Below, one piece after another: positions 27,661 through 48,319 of a stretch of 64,000 nt of DNA. The stretch's first letter is position 1, and every line of letters starts with the position of its first letter. The position numbers and the translations under genes were made by a program. The notes beneath the pieces were generated by a model. The model ran no database searches and had not been told where the DNA came from. It saw only the letters and a program-made list of their open reading frames with translations. Source of the stretch: Haliotis asinina (lineage: Eukaryota; Mollusca; Gastropoda; Lepetellida; Haliotidae). The DNA lies in NCBI RefSeq assembly GCF_037392515.1, contig NC_090280.1, positions 57,654,004-57,718,003 of the forward strand, given 5' to 3'.

Positions 27661-28489
27661 AAACAGTGATTCAACGGATGCACAAACCGCAATGTCATAT
27701 GCAGGTGAGAGTGACAAGGAAAGTGCTACCTACGAGCCTGTGAACAAGGGCCATGTGCCCTGAAAGGTGTTCAGAAGGACATCACAACCACCTGGAGATA
27801 TCGCGGTCATTCGGATTCGCTCTAAATAAAAGAAAATTTAAAAATATATAAAATATTGCAATGACGTTGCATTTTGTTGTTCATGCAAAACAATGATTCG
27901 TGATGTACTTTCAGTTATTTCAAAAGGTGAATTTTGAGGGGGAAATACAAAGGTGAAATTTGCTTGATGGATCGTCAAATCACGTTTCTGACGTGATATG
28001 TCTAAAAAGAACGTTTAATACATTTTATTCCCGGAGCAACTGTTCAAAGGCTTAACGTCATAATTGACTGATTCTGCAAGTCTGCGTAGGACGGATCCCT
28101 TAACTTATTAATGTGTAGATATGTGTTATGTTTATGTTTGGTGGAAATTTGGATGGACCGTGGATAGTATTATAGGCGGTGATAGGATGTATTTGGCATT
28201 CTCAACAGACTCAAACAGAAGGCATCTGTGACTCTGAATAAGAAGTACTGGGAACTATTTGGGATTCTCAGCAGTTGGCAGTTATAGGAAGTATTTGCGA
28301 TACTCAAATGCGCGGTGTAGGCGTGTACGTGCTGCTGACTGAACATACACACGTATCATTCTCAATTCCAATAAGCTGCAATAGATAGTATTCATCAGTG
28401 CCACATGTATTTTTAGAAATGTTTATGTGAACTAAATGGTTTTATATGATATGTAAACGTGGAGATCAAGTTTAAATTGCACTTCAGCA

Positions 28490-28675
28490 ACTCATGCTTG
28501 TCGAAACAGGCGACTACGTGATCGGGTGGTCAAACTCGCTGACTTGGTTGAGGCATGTCTTCGTACCACATTTGCATAGTTCGATGCTCATGATGTTGAT
28601 CACTGGATTGTCTGGTTCAGAATCGATCTTCAAAGACCCCTGCAGTATAGCTAGAATAGTGCTGAGTTAAACAAA
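28490..28675 (-). repeat. SINE family A copy
   Basis: Reverse-strand blocks catgcttgtcgaaacaggcg, gttcgatgctcatgatgttg and tcactggattgtctggt. Confidence 0.7.
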
Positions 28676-29007
28676 AAGTGAACAAATTATTTGATCATTG
28701 TGATTAACTATTAGTGATGAAATCATTTCTTAGTGAGTTATCTAAGCACAGCATACACCCACTGTCACATCCTGCTTCTGTGTATTTGCCATGATAGTAA
28801 CATCATGGTTTATCACGATACAGACGATCTGTACCATCTTATAACGATGGGAGCTATCCAAACCGCTACCTGTCCTATCCAACCGGATACCCGTCCTACC
28901 CGAAATGCCCAACCTATCACAGATACCCTGTTCATGGCAACTACAATCAGTAAGGTACTGAAGATACATCATGAACATATTACAAAACATTACATTCATG
29001 ATCATGA

Positions 29008-29405
29008 GTGATTTTTACGCCAATTTTAGCATTATTCCAGCAATATCGAGGCGGGGGACACCAGAAATGGGCTTTACACATTGAACCCTTGTGGGGATTC
29101 GAACCCGGGTTTTCGGCGTAACGAGCGAACACGTTAACCACTAGACTACCCCACCGCCCTAAGTCAGTATCACGGCAGGGTACACTAGAAATGGGCTTCA
29201 TACATTGTACCCTTGCTGGAAATCGAACCCGGGTTTTCGGCGTAACGAGCGAACACGTTAAGCACTAGACTACCCCACCACCCTAAGTCAGTATAACGAC
29301 CGGGTACACTAGAAATGGGCTGTACACTGTACCCACGTGGGGAATCGAACCCGGGTCGTCGGTGTGACGAGTGAACGCTTTCAGCACCGGGCTACCCAAC
29401 CGTCC
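29008..29405 (-). repeat. SINE family B, head-repeated trimer
   Basis: Three tRNA-like heads in tandem on the minus strand (29035-29160, 29160-29285, 29286-29405). Each has an A-box-like tagtctagtgg or variant, a B box ggttcgattcc and a block agcccatttct. Only the first unit at the left carries the family tail with attccagcaatatcg. Confidence 0.8.
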
Positions 29406-30534
29406 CTTCATGATATCGTCTCCTGTACCGCGTGTGTTGCTTTATCATTACTTCAAGGTCAGTATACATATCATGTTCACAGTGTGTTAACACTGAGACT
29501 ATTTATTTCAGAGATGATGGCCGGTGATGCCAAAAGTACATTTACATAGACGAATAACTAATTGTGGTTTGCTATACAAGCGCAAAATTTACACAATGGA
29601 AAATAAAAATTTTAGTTACATAGATTGCAGGATTTAAAAACAATAGTAGTATCATGGCTGGATGGTAATTGAATTAATTTGTATTTAGATGGATAATTAT
29701 GTAATATCGTGGTATATACTTATCTCTTACGGCGGGCACACTAATAAGGTATAAGATTTATCATTAAGACAGCCAGGAAGCAGGACAACGGAATTCAGTT
29801 CCAGAATTTGGATGACTTGACTGGATATAAATTAGGGCTGCGCAGAAAAAGCGGTATATCGGTATTTACCGGTTTAGACATGAAAACATACTCATTGCGA
29901 TCGAAAACCGGTCTTTTGACATGTATTCGGAAAACGTCATTACACTCGGAAATCTTCGGGTATTTCCGGCTTTTTACGATTGTTATTGTCCTTGTTCCAT
30001 TAGTGCCAAATGTTATTTACATTTTTGCTTTGTCATAATTAAAAGTTTTTATCAAATTTAATCAAGCATAGTGATTTTGTTGTATTTTGGCTTTGAAAAG
30101 CAGGCATGGCATTAACATGAATATAAGTATTCAATTGTTTTTTGTTTTTTTGTTTTCTTCTTTTTTGGGGTTCGCTTTCGCACCGCAATATATCGCAATG
30201 TTAAAATTCTCTGTAATTCCCACCTCTAAAAAGTTCATATATGTGTTTATATGCCTGTTACATTGATGGGAATCACCCACAAGCAGCCAGGAGTCCCAAA
30301 GCTAAATTGTGCAGTGTGTGTGTTTTTCAATAACTAAACGCCCTATGCTTATGACGTTGTTTTGTTTAATAATATTTTTTTGTAAAATATTTGGATAGAT
30401 CTTTGCATTGCGAAGACACACAGAGTTGTACTAGGATATTATGGCTGGAACACACTTGGCGTTTGTTTTGAAAAGTCAACAATGACAACAATGTTGACAC
30501 GCACTATAAGTTGTACACACTAAGCTAGAATGGG

Positions 30535-30662
30535 TTTAGTTTTAGCAATATTCCAGCAATATCTCGGCCGGTGCCACAAGACATGGGCTTCACACATTGC
30601 ACACATGTGGAGAATTGAACCCATGTCTTCAGCATGACGAGCCACTGCTTTAACCTCTAGTG
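30535..30662 (-). repeat. SINE family B copy
   Basis: Reverse strand: tttagcaatattccagcaat, gacatgggcttcacacattg and gaattgaacccatgtcttc. Confidence 0.7.
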
Positions 30663-30777
30663 AACATTCGTGTGAACTTTACTTAAACATAAGATGATAT
30701 AACATGGAATCAGTTCTTGTACAAAGCGGTGTTCAACCGAACTCAGTCGTAATGAAATGACTCGAAAATGGGGAAGT

Positions 30778-30778
30778 C

Positions 30779-30830
<52 letters not shown>
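30778..30830. repeat. (GAT)n microsatellite
   Basis: About 17 uninterrupted gat units. Confidence 0.97.
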
Positions 30831-30831
<1 letters not shown>

Positions 30832-31224
30832 AACAACAAAGATACTCGAGGTATTCCATACTATCATCTCTGCCTTACTATGCAATCATTAGCCGGTCTG
30901 TATTTCGCAAAATTTTCTTTAATCGACTAAACTGCTTTTTTGAGAAACATTTAATATGTTTATGTTGAGACCTACCAACGAGCCACAGCTGTATCCGAGA
31001 AATTGACGACAACACAAGTATCTGACACGCAAGCTAGCTCCACACCAGCACGCACGGCAGGCAATATAAATGTTCCTTTTGGAATTTGAAACACAAACTT
31101 GAATTATGTGTATGATATATTATATGCATTTGTGTGTTAAAACATTACATTTTCATTCATTCATGTACATACATTCTGGCAATCTATATGTCTGATAATA
31201 AGATTAATTTCGATGACGTTCCTA

Positions 31225-31362
31225 TAGAATATAGTTTTGCGGCGTTGTGAGTAATATACATACTGCCGTCACACACTGTTAACAAATGGGAAATCGAACC
31301 GGATCTTTATGTTTGACGGATCATAAATCATGAACCGTTAGACTTCTTCACTGACACCGCAA
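31225..31362 (-). repeat. Old SINE family B copy
   Basis: Decayed: gtcacacactgttaacaaat, gggaaatcgaaccggatctt, tttgacggatc and gaaccgttagacttcttcac. Confidence 0.45.
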
Positions 31363-31514
31363 CTACCTGTCTCCGTTATAAAAATGTACCATGTCGACAT
31401 TTTATGTATCCTTTGGGAGATCTTTGGTATTTTTTTCTACACATATGAAAAAAAGCATCCTAAATGTCACCTTCCGTTATTAAAATTGCACGCACTTCAA
31501 TTCAGTTCATTGTA

Positions 31515-34500
31515 TCAGTCGGAATTTAACAATGAATGAATGAATTATAGTAAGAATTAAGAGCAAGAATTATGTGAATGAAAGAATGAAAGCAATAAAA
31601 AAAGAATAAAAAATAAGTACATATGTGAATGAATGCAAGAATAAATGATGCACCGCAGCCTTCCCTCCAAAAGCATGTTAGAGAACGTAAAAGTATCGCG
31701 AGAACACATGTGTTAACATCAGCTGTCCTTTAAAAAAATCTATTATGAGACATGTTTGTTCACATTGATAATTAGGTCAGATATTTTATTGCATGTGGGG
31801 AATGGAATGGACTTTAACAAAATATTAACTGACATTGTCACACACACACCCCACACAGAAAGTGTAAAACTGTCACAACGCACTCTAAACACCTTTCCAG
31901 TTTTGTCAAATAATATCATCAACAAGAAAGTAAGGAGTTATTGAACTATAACCCACAAGCATCAATGGCGGATCAGATCAGATCAGCGATATGTCATGTT
32001 TTCCACACACTTCAAATACACCCGAACATTCTTTTTTAGATCATGAAACTATTACTATTACTTGCAAACACATTTCACCTGATAGTACATTCCCCTCATA
32101 TGCTAAAACGTTAACACATTATTTAAGCATGCGAAACAATTCTCAAATCCCAACTTTGGACTTTTGCAATTTCATATTTTGTAATACACGTTGAAGCAGG
32201 CACAGTGTACGTTTTCCAGCCTACCTCAGTGCGTAATAGGATTATGTAAACTGATTTCAAATCAATTTTTGAGTCGTTTTTCTCATGCTAAAATATAAAT
32301 GGTGGATTCTATTACCTCTTAATTCTGGCAACACATGGCGTTTCCACAATATTTCAAACAGTTTGTCCACCTGGAAAATATAAGCCGCTAGTCACGCTGA
32401 GTAAAATGCAGTTATTTATCAAAGCACCCCCTTAACTCAATTGCCAAAATCTCGCCTTGTCTCAATGATTATGTAGTTATCTTGTAAGTGGCGATATTGT
32501 AGATATGGTTATGAAAACTGACATGACATTCGATTTTTTTCTTGGTTCATGAACAATTCTCATGACCTTATATACTGAGGGGGGAAATACAGGATCACAT
32601 GAATGGACAAGTGTTCCTTTATTTTTTCCAAGGTTCCTTCATGAGCTTTGTATCGCACTGGTTATGTAGAAATCTGGACAAAGTAATGGAACACCTGTGC
32701 TTTTCATGTGATCGCTTGTTTTATCCCCCAGTACACACACAAGTAATTATTTGTTTTTATTGAAACAATAATTCATCGTTCGTTTTATATTAAATTCACA
32801 ATCGGTTGTGGGGGTCGTTATGTTAAAAATGTCACATGCAACGTAAAACACAACTTTGCAGATTCTGATACCTTTCGGTATGCACTTACCGAAACAATTC
32901 ATCAAAAATGCCAATTCTACGTATAAAGTTGAAAAAATGCAATAAAAAAGACCGCGAAATCGGAGTTCAAACGACTCACTAAAATTATGTAATTGGGCAG
33001 GCGTGATACTTGTACACATGACATGTTTTTATGTTTGTGGGTTGCAAACAAACTACATCCATTTTTCTCGGATGACTGGATCTGACGGAAACTGGCGCAA
33101 ACTCGTCAGTTTCAAGTCCTGCTTTGTACTTGGAAGAATGACAGTTTCCAGCTACGCAGTTGTTCAACATCTCTACTGAGATGATTTTTAATTGGGTCGA
33201 ACGCAGATTCAGAGAACGTGTATTTACAAAATCCAACATCTCTATATACATTTTCTATGGATAACAACTTCTTCTAGTGTATGTTATTGTGTTTGACAAC
33301 GGCATATGAATCCATACTGAAACGACGCATCAAGTACAATAAAGAAGTTGTTGTCCATAAAGAATCCTTTCGAATCGTTTCGAGGGAATTAAGCCCAAGT
33401 ACAAAATATTTGAATCGCGACTGTACGCTTATAATTTTGCTTATTTGGATTTTTAAAAAGCAGCAATATATATTATACGTCATGAATAAGTGATAATTGT
33501 GTTTTAATTATGTTTGATGTTTTGGTTGCGTGTGACCTTTAATCTGTTTTTAATTATTATCCTTAAATTAAGTATAATGCATCTTCCAAAGAAAATCAAT
33601 GAATAACATAAAACGTCATTGTCAGTCACGATTATCTGCGAAAAATATTCGCTGGTAATAAGGAGCAAAACAGCTAACGCTATAGAAGTTCCATGCTAAA
33701 AAACACCACTTATTTTTATGAAGATGAAAAGGTATTACCGTTTGGCGTTGGTTGTTGGTCTGAACAGAGAGCCTATAAAGAGTCCGTATTAGGACAGTAG
33801 ATTTGTAGTTAAGTTTCAAGTCGGTATGGAATAGCTCACTGGCTTCCATTCTCGATTCACCTCGAAGATAGGCTAAATTGTGCTGATAAATACTTATTTC
33901 ACACATTCGTTTAATTTTTAGATGACAAACATACCTTTAGTTGAAAGGCATTTGCAAGTAATAGTGATAGTTTTATGACTTAAAAAAATGGTTACGGTGT
34001 ATTTGAGGTGTGTGAAATATATGACATATCGCTGATCTGTTCTCATCCGCTATTGAAATACTACATTGCGTTGTTGGAGTGTTTCTAGTTATTATTCTAA
34101 AACTTCTTTCACATACACCTTTCATTTTTATAAAGCGGATATACTATCAGGTGAAAGGTGTTTGCAAGTAATAGCGATAGTTTCATGATTTTAGAAATAT
34201 TGTTAGGGCGTATATGAAAAATATGACGATCTGATCCGCCATTGAGGCTGGTAATACTTGAGGGTTATTGTACTGTAACTTCTTTCTTGTTGATTTTAAT
34301 ATTTCTTGTTGATCTCATTATTTGACAAAACTGGAAAGGTGGTTATAAGGCCGTGTGATAATTTTACACTTTCTGCTTTTGAGGGGATGTGTGACAGTGT
34401 GAGTTAACATTCTGTTAACGTCCATGCAATTCCCCACGTGCAATAAGATATCTGAATTAATTATTAATGTAAATGACATGTCTCAAAGTAGACATGTTTA

Positions 34501-34725
34501 AAAGGGCAGCTGACATTAACACATGCGTTCTAGCGATACTTTTGCTTTCTTAAACATGTTTTGGGAAGGATGACCGTGGTGTATCATTTATTCTTTAATT
34601 CATTCACACATGCACTTCATTTTTCTTTATTTCATTCATTCATTCACTTAGAATTCTTGCTCTTAATTCTTAGTTTAATTCATTCATTCATTGTAAAATT
34701 CCGACTGACACAATAAACAGGCTGA
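31515..34725. mobile_element. Large foldback DNA element with long inverted arms, about 3.2 kb
   Basis: Left arm (about 31515-32115) and right arm (about 33930-34725) are inverted copies with roughly 75-80 percent identity by eye. Shared blocks include cagtcggaatttaacaatga, aagaattaagagcaagaatt, ccagttttgtcaaataat, caatggcggatcagatc, agcgatatgtcat and cttgcaaacacatttcacct (sense of the left arm). The right arm carries an extra duplicated segment (34000-34200). The interior holds a minus-strand THAP zinc-finger relic. The layout fits a decayed DNA transposon. Confidence 0.75.
33010..33170 (-). pseudogene. THAP zinc-finger domain relic
   Basis: ATG at 33170 gives MLNNCVAGNCHSSKYKAGL, with the C-x4-C start of a THAP (C2CH) finger. 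A single-base frame change near residue 26 then moves the reading frame to one that gives FPSDPVIREKWM, matching the THAP core F-P-x-D-P and the invariant Trp; a stop follows. THAP fingers occur in P-element-type transposases and in host factors derived from them, and this one sits inside a foldback element, so a dead transposase end is the likeliest reading. Confidence 0.55.
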
Positions 34726-34979
34726 AGTACTGTTAAATACAGCTGAAGTTTTCTTCTGTGAGTTTCTTTGTGAGTTTCACCAAATCACCAAAATAGTAAA
34801 TGTTTAAATTTAATTTTAGATTACTATTGGTAATAATATCACACTCCTTTGTTGTTGCTCTTTTATGGAATAAACATGCAACACATGCAGCAAACTAGTT
34901 ATCGAGCTTTCGACATTCGATCCCGTGATGTGGCCACTCATGATAAGCATATACTGTAAACTAACTATATTCTGCGACC

Positions 34980-36700
34980 TACTAATTATTGCGAAAACTG
35001 CGAGTGACAGTCAATCGCAGATAAAAATCACGCAGTAATAAGTACGAAAAATATGTTTATTTCCAACAACAAAATGGCGATGATAAGTGACAACAACTAC
35101 ACCTCTTACAGTACAGATACAATCATGACACATAATTAAGTCTCAGGACAATGCAATAAACTTGTTGACACCACGCTAATCCGTTAATTGCGTAACCCGG
35201 ATGACCAGCTGTCACGTCACAACAAGCATGATAATGCCTCACAAAGATAGGGGTCAATTTACTTAGACATGTTAGACAATGGTATTGCGATCTACTCACA
35301 CAGTCCAGCTATAATCCAACCATGCCTCACTGCATCGACATCCTTCGCAACACTGTCAAAATATTTCATGACAGGCATGTGTGAGGATGAATGTTGTAGG
35401 TGATGCTGTCAAAACATTTTATGACAGTAGGCATGTGTGAGGATGGATGTTGTAGGTGATGCCGTCCACGTCGCAGTACGATTACTCTTATAGTGTATAT
35501 GTATATGATGTTTTTCAAGGCGACACGGGTTGATCACATCACCTGGTCTAAAAATGATCTTATTTTAGTCAAAGGTGATAGAAAGGCTGCCAGTTTATTC
35601 ACGAGTAGAATTTGAAAGATCAAATTTTCATTAAGAAAAACATCTCGACTTTTAGAACCTGAGGAAAAGAAACCTGATCCCAACGATCCCCATTCACTGT
35701 CCACGTGTCACGATCTTAGCTTAAATTAAGCACAAATGGTAGCGGAGAATAGTTTGATGGGTGACCAGAGAGTGTCTGGACAATGCCTGGTGCATTGTGC
35801 ATGGTCACCGGGCAATGAATTGATTCATGGATTCGGTGAGCGCATGCGAACCATCCCCACAGCTGCCTCACTAGGAGAACCAAGATGGCGACTATTCATA
35901 ATGTCATTGGAAGAAAAAAACACAAGTAAGATAAGCAAGATTTATGGATGTCAACGCAACTTCTTTATTGTGAATAACACGACATTTCGGAGAGCATGCA
36001 CGCTCCTTCATCGGGTGCTATAATGTCATTCGTCACCACTCGCCCCTTTCCGTAACCTCCGACAAGAAGTTATTCGGCTTGTCCCGGAATAACACGAGTT
36101 GGTGACGAATGGTGTAATGTAACCAAGCTCTCGCTTCCGTTCAGGACCGGTTCTGGTAGAAATGAGATATTAATAGTACCGTAATACGTCGCTACTTCCG
36201 TACTAGGCTGGTAGTGGATCCTGGTTCCTTTTGCGTGCGCCAACTTGCGATATGAGGCGGGACCCAGTTTAATTCCGGTACAAGATTTCAGCTGACAAGC
36301 GTATATTTTCAAAATCCAGTTTTGGTTCCAAATTGCTCGATTGTCAAATATGACTTTACTAGGCCGGACCATGTGTGCATCCTTGATTGTATGTCATAGC
36401 TGTTGGCAATCACAACGGTTGCCTAATTTGGGGATGGTTAGATCGGTAATTTGACATTCCTGCAAGGATTATCCATTTAACTATGTCACCCGACAACCAT
36501 GGCGCCATTAAAACAGGTGTAAGTCATTGTTCGTCACCGGAAGTACTAAGATCTCACGATCTGTCATTACCAACTCATGTCTGGTACCTGTAAAGCGTCT
36601 TGTAAGCTTTGGCTGTATGATCCCAAGGGAGCGGAGAATAAATCACTAGTCACCACTGACAGAGCAGTAACACTAATGCTTTTCTTAACTTGACAAAAAC
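34980..36700. other. Gene-free stretch
   Basis: No supported exon. Contains a short tandem duplication at 35352-35463 and a segment (35936-36033) with wording like dispersed invertebrate repeats (cttctttattgtgaataaca, then tcggagagcatgc). Confidence 0.35.
35352..35463. repeat. Tandem duplication, about 58 bp twice
   Basis: gctgtcaaaacattttatga, ggcatgtgtgaggatg and atgttgtaggtgatgc occur twice in a row with few differences. Confidence 0.85.
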
Positions 36701-36701
36701 A

Positions 36702-36972
36702 TTGAGTGAGTGATTGAATTTAGTTTTACGCCGCACTCAAAAATATTCCAGCTGTATGGCGGCTGTCTGCTAATAATCGAGTCTGGACCAGACAATCCAG
36801 TGATCAACAACATGAGCAACGATCTTGCCAGTTGGGAACCGATGACAACTGTCAACCAAGTCAGTGAGTCTGACCACCCGATCCCGTGAGTCGCCTCTTA
36901 CGACAAGCATGGTCACCTTTTATGGCAAGCATGGGTTGCTGAAGGTCTATTCTACCCCGGACCTTCACGGGT
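36702..36972 (+). repeat. SINE family A, full length
   Basis: From gagtgagtgattgaatttag through ccagacaatccagtgatcaa, catgagcaacgatct, gaccacccgatcccgtgag and acgacaagcatgg to the end accttcacgggtc. About 270 bp; a good reference copy for the window. Confidence 0.85.
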
Positions 36973-37815
36973 CGACAAACACTTTGATCTAGCCCCCATT
37001 GTTGAATCACATTATCTTCTCTGCTAGGAAGTATATTTACACATTCAATAATTGATAATTGCGTCAGGATGTTGAAAGACATTTTCACCACTGAAAAATT
37101 CATTTCCAGAAGAAATAATAATTTTGAAAGCTCTTTAGCCAAATGGTTTTCTCTTATGCCATTATTTAACCCCCATTACAATTTAACAACATGTTACTGT
37201 TAATATTGATATTTAATGTAGTATGTCTCTATTGAGTCCACAAGCTGCTGTGTATACACAGTCTTCTGTATTTAAGGTATTGGGAACAATAACAATAAAG
37301 CCAGTAAGTACACTGAACATACATACATACTAAGAGGACACCTGATTAGGTGTTTAGAGATGACACCAGATGTGATGATGCCATGCTAGATTCTCATATA
37401 TGCCATAGTTGCCTGAGACTTTAGGAATGTCACACATGTTGCTCCCAGCCCTGGATTTATTACCACTGGATCCCTGATCCAAGGTATCATCATCAACATC
37501 TGTTGACAGCATCCTTGAAACAATGATACATGAAGTCTGGTATGGTCACAGTACAAGCCATAATGACACACATGGCATTTTGTCAATGCCTTCTGCTGCC
37601 AACGTGTAGTTTAAAACTATAAAATTCAATACAAGTTTTGGGGTTTTTTCTCCAGAAATGATGATCCAACTTATTTCAGTCATTTGGTGAACCAATTTTT
37701 TCATGCTCGAAAAGCACAAGGTCAGTATTTTTTTTCTTTTTGGGCAAGGTTTCTCAAACGAGGGCGTGGCTAAAATATTGCAATAGCATACAAGAATTGA
37801 TCTGACCAGCGTTGG

Positions 37816-37821
37816 TATAAA
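37816..37821 (+). promoter_or_regulatory. TATA box of the Calx-beta gene
   Basis: TATAAA (context ggtataaagt) 65 nt before the start codon at 37881, a usual place for a short 5' UTR. Confidence 0.45.
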
Positions 37822-37880
37822 GTTGCTATCACGTGATCAGCCCTGGTATAGTTTCAAAGGGCGACGGTGTGTTTGGCAAC

Positions 37881-45910
<8,030 letters not shown>

Positions 45911-46233
45911 GTTCCCGGAAATGAACGACCCCCAGTCTTGTTGTATGTTGACGTCAAGACTATAAAACTGTATGCTAGTATCTATCCCGAGTTTACTTTT
46001 AATTCAGATGCTGTGATGTTGCAGGAATACTGTCACACTCACTCACTCGCTTCCAGATTTCCACAAGTGACATTTTGTGAAATATACATGTGCAAAAAGG
46101 TAAAAGAAAGGTCGTGATATTTGAAATTACATTTAAGTGTCAATGGAGTATTTGAACTTACTTTCTTTTACATATACACTGGAAGTCAAGCTTGAGAAAA
46201 ACATGACTCGTGGTGGTATAGCCTGCACTGCAC

Positions 46234-46239
46234 AATAAA
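46234..46239 (+). promoter_or_regulatory. Candidate polyadenylation signal of the Calx-beta gene
   Basis: AATAAA about 324 nt after the stop at 45908-45910; no nearer match was noticed. Confidence 0.35.
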
Positions 46240-46511
46240 GTATTGTTTGAGATTGAGGTTAAACATGTTTTTGTTTGTGGAAAGGGAGGAGTTCGCACAA
46301 ACACAACACTGGAATCTGGATGCATATGCATTATGCATGCATTCTGGCACAGAACTGCAGGCTTGAATGGCAGTCGTACACTTGTTTGGTGAACACAGCG
46401 GCTATGGTTAGGTTAAAGAGAGATAAAGGAAAACAAGACACTGGACGTCTATGCGATCTCCAGCGACGTTTCTTTGGCTTTTCAGCATATATGACAATAA
46501 ATAGAGAATCT

Positions 46512-46640
46512 CAAATCGTTACGCTGAAGACCCGGGTTCGATTCCGCACATGCCCATTTCAGGTGTCTCCCGCCGTGATATTGCTGCAATATCGCTGAAA
46601 GCGACATAAAACTAAATACACTCACTCACTCACTCAAGCG
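46512..46640 (+). repeat. SINE family B copy
   Basis: acgctgaagacccgggttcg, attccgcacatg, ccgccgtgatattgctgcaa and (actc)n end; the first part of the head is missing. Confidence 0.7.
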
Positions 46641-46782
46641 ACTGTAACCAATACCTGTATACACCTGCAACTGACTGGGTCTCTGATCTATATCAGAATT
46701 TGCTAAAAATGACGACGATGTCCTTAGTTGTGAACCACGTATAGCAGGGAGAAAAACTCTGGCCGACTTCCATATCTGTGGA

Positions 46783-46886
46783 AGTCGGAGTGGCTGATCG
46801 AGTGAAGCCCCGGACTTTGTGTGCTCTCGATTAGGTGCCTGACTCTGAGGATGTGGGTTCGAATTCCGCATGGGACTCAAACCAAT
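46783..46886 (+). repeat. tRNA-Leu/Ser-like SINE head, second copy
   Basis: gtcggagtggctgatcgagt, then ggactttgtgtgct, gattaggtgcctgactctga and the B box gggttcgaattcc. Same class II tRNA-like layout as 12288-12386 on the other strand. Confidence 0.55.
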
Positions 46887-47304
46887 AAAGTGCTCGAATT
46901 TGTGCTTTATCACGAATTGTATTCCTAAATATAGCATGTCTAACATCAAACTTTGTTCTGTTTGGGTATTCGGGACACACAGTAACACATGGGACGTTTC
47001 TCCTTTTCGCTCAGTAAATCAGAGACAGAACACGAAAGTGAAAGGTATTCCTTTTGTACTGTCTTTCCTGCATTTGTTCCAGGCACACTGAAACAATTAA
47101 ATGATCTTCAGTCTGACCCTTACATTAGTAAATATACTTTCATCTATGTAAAAATAAAAATATTTTCTGAATTAGGGGCGAATAAGCAAAAGTGAAATAC
47201 GCTGCCATTTATTCAGTAAGACTTTTTCAACACATCATTGTACTCGCTATGCACACGTAAACCCCACAGCTAGCTGTGTCCTTCTGTGCTGTTACCCCCG
47301 CCGC

Positions 47305-47323
47305 CCTCTCTCTCTCTCTCTCT

Positions 47324-47368
<45 letters not shown>

Positions 47369-47370
47369 CT
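47305..47370. repeat. (CT)n then (TG)n compound microsatellite
   Basis: About 10 ct units followed by about 19 tg units, then (tgtc)n. Confidence 0.95.
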
Positions 47371-47539
47371 GTCTGTCTGTCTATGTCTGTCTGCGGGTGT
47401 GTGCATGTATAATACCATCGTAGGTGTCAGAACACATGTACTAAGCTAACAATCATACCTCGTGGTGTTGACCAACTCTTCATGAAATGTCCGGCACGCG
47501 AGTAATGAGATAATAGAAACGCATTTGTTTCCTCTGTGC

Positions 47540-48118
47540 GTTGTTACGAGAGTGTATATTCTGTACATTGTATTATTGATCAAGTAATAATTATTATTGG
47601 GTCACAACGTGTAGTGTTTTGAGTGATAGTTATTATTGGGTCACATTTCACGTCGTAAAAGTTCAGTGCTTTTTGTATTTTGGCTGCAGGCTTTATGGTA
47701 GCGCTCCATTGTTACCTCCCATTGAGTAAGTGTGTGGATTAGTTGTGCGTACTTCCGGGAGACTACGTAAGAATTCTACGTTGATGGCGATGGTCGCAAA
47801 GTGCTCGAACTTTCAGGAAATGTTGACTGTATGTATAAAGGCTAGTTGTCGTGTTGACGACACGGGAACAAATACAGAGATTAACTGGAGTACTCTAAAC
47901 TGCCTGCCTTTGCCAACGTTCGACCTTCATAACCGCTGCCTGACCGCTCGCTGTGTTACATTCAGTAAAATACGAAACGTACTGAACATTTATGATACGA
48001 AATGTGACCCTTAATAGTTATCATTCAGAACTTTAAACATTGTGACCCAAACAACAATTATTACTTAATCAATAATACAATTTACAGAAAATACATTCTC
48101 GTAACAATTCACATTTCG
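47540..48118. mobile_element. Foldback element with about 115-bp arms
   Basis: Left arm 47540-47653 (gttgttacgagagtgtatat, ttgtattattgatcaagtaa, gttattattgggtcacattt) is mirrored at 48005-48118 (aaatgtgacccttaatagtt, ttacttaatcaataatacaa, attctcgtaacaattcac). The 350-bp interior has an open frame of 94 codons (47730-48014) without recognisable similarity. Confidence 0.7.
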
Positions 48119-48319
48119 CAGATCAGTAATAACACCGGGTGTTAACCATAATTAGTCATGCTCCGCCAGCATCTCTCAATCAGAAAGAGAGTGCATGTGA
48201 TCAAGGATGTGACGTCGTGTGAACCCAACAGTATCAGATTGCATTTGGCAACTCGTTGACAAGCATAGAGTCATACTTTGTAATTGTTTCTAAATTATCT
48301 GAAAGCTTGACCAGGTGTT

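Larger units (their letters stand above)
27700..31200. other. Gene-free stretch with scattered SINEs
   Basis: No supported exon. Holds SINE A at 28490, a SINE B trimer at 29008, SINE B at 30535 and a (GAT)n run at 30778; the remainder is AT-rich single-copy-looking DNA. Confidence 0.4.

Noticed and set aside
29008-29405. tRNA gene cluster
   Set aside because: A and B boxes are present but the acceptor and anticodon stems do not form and a SINE tail follows.
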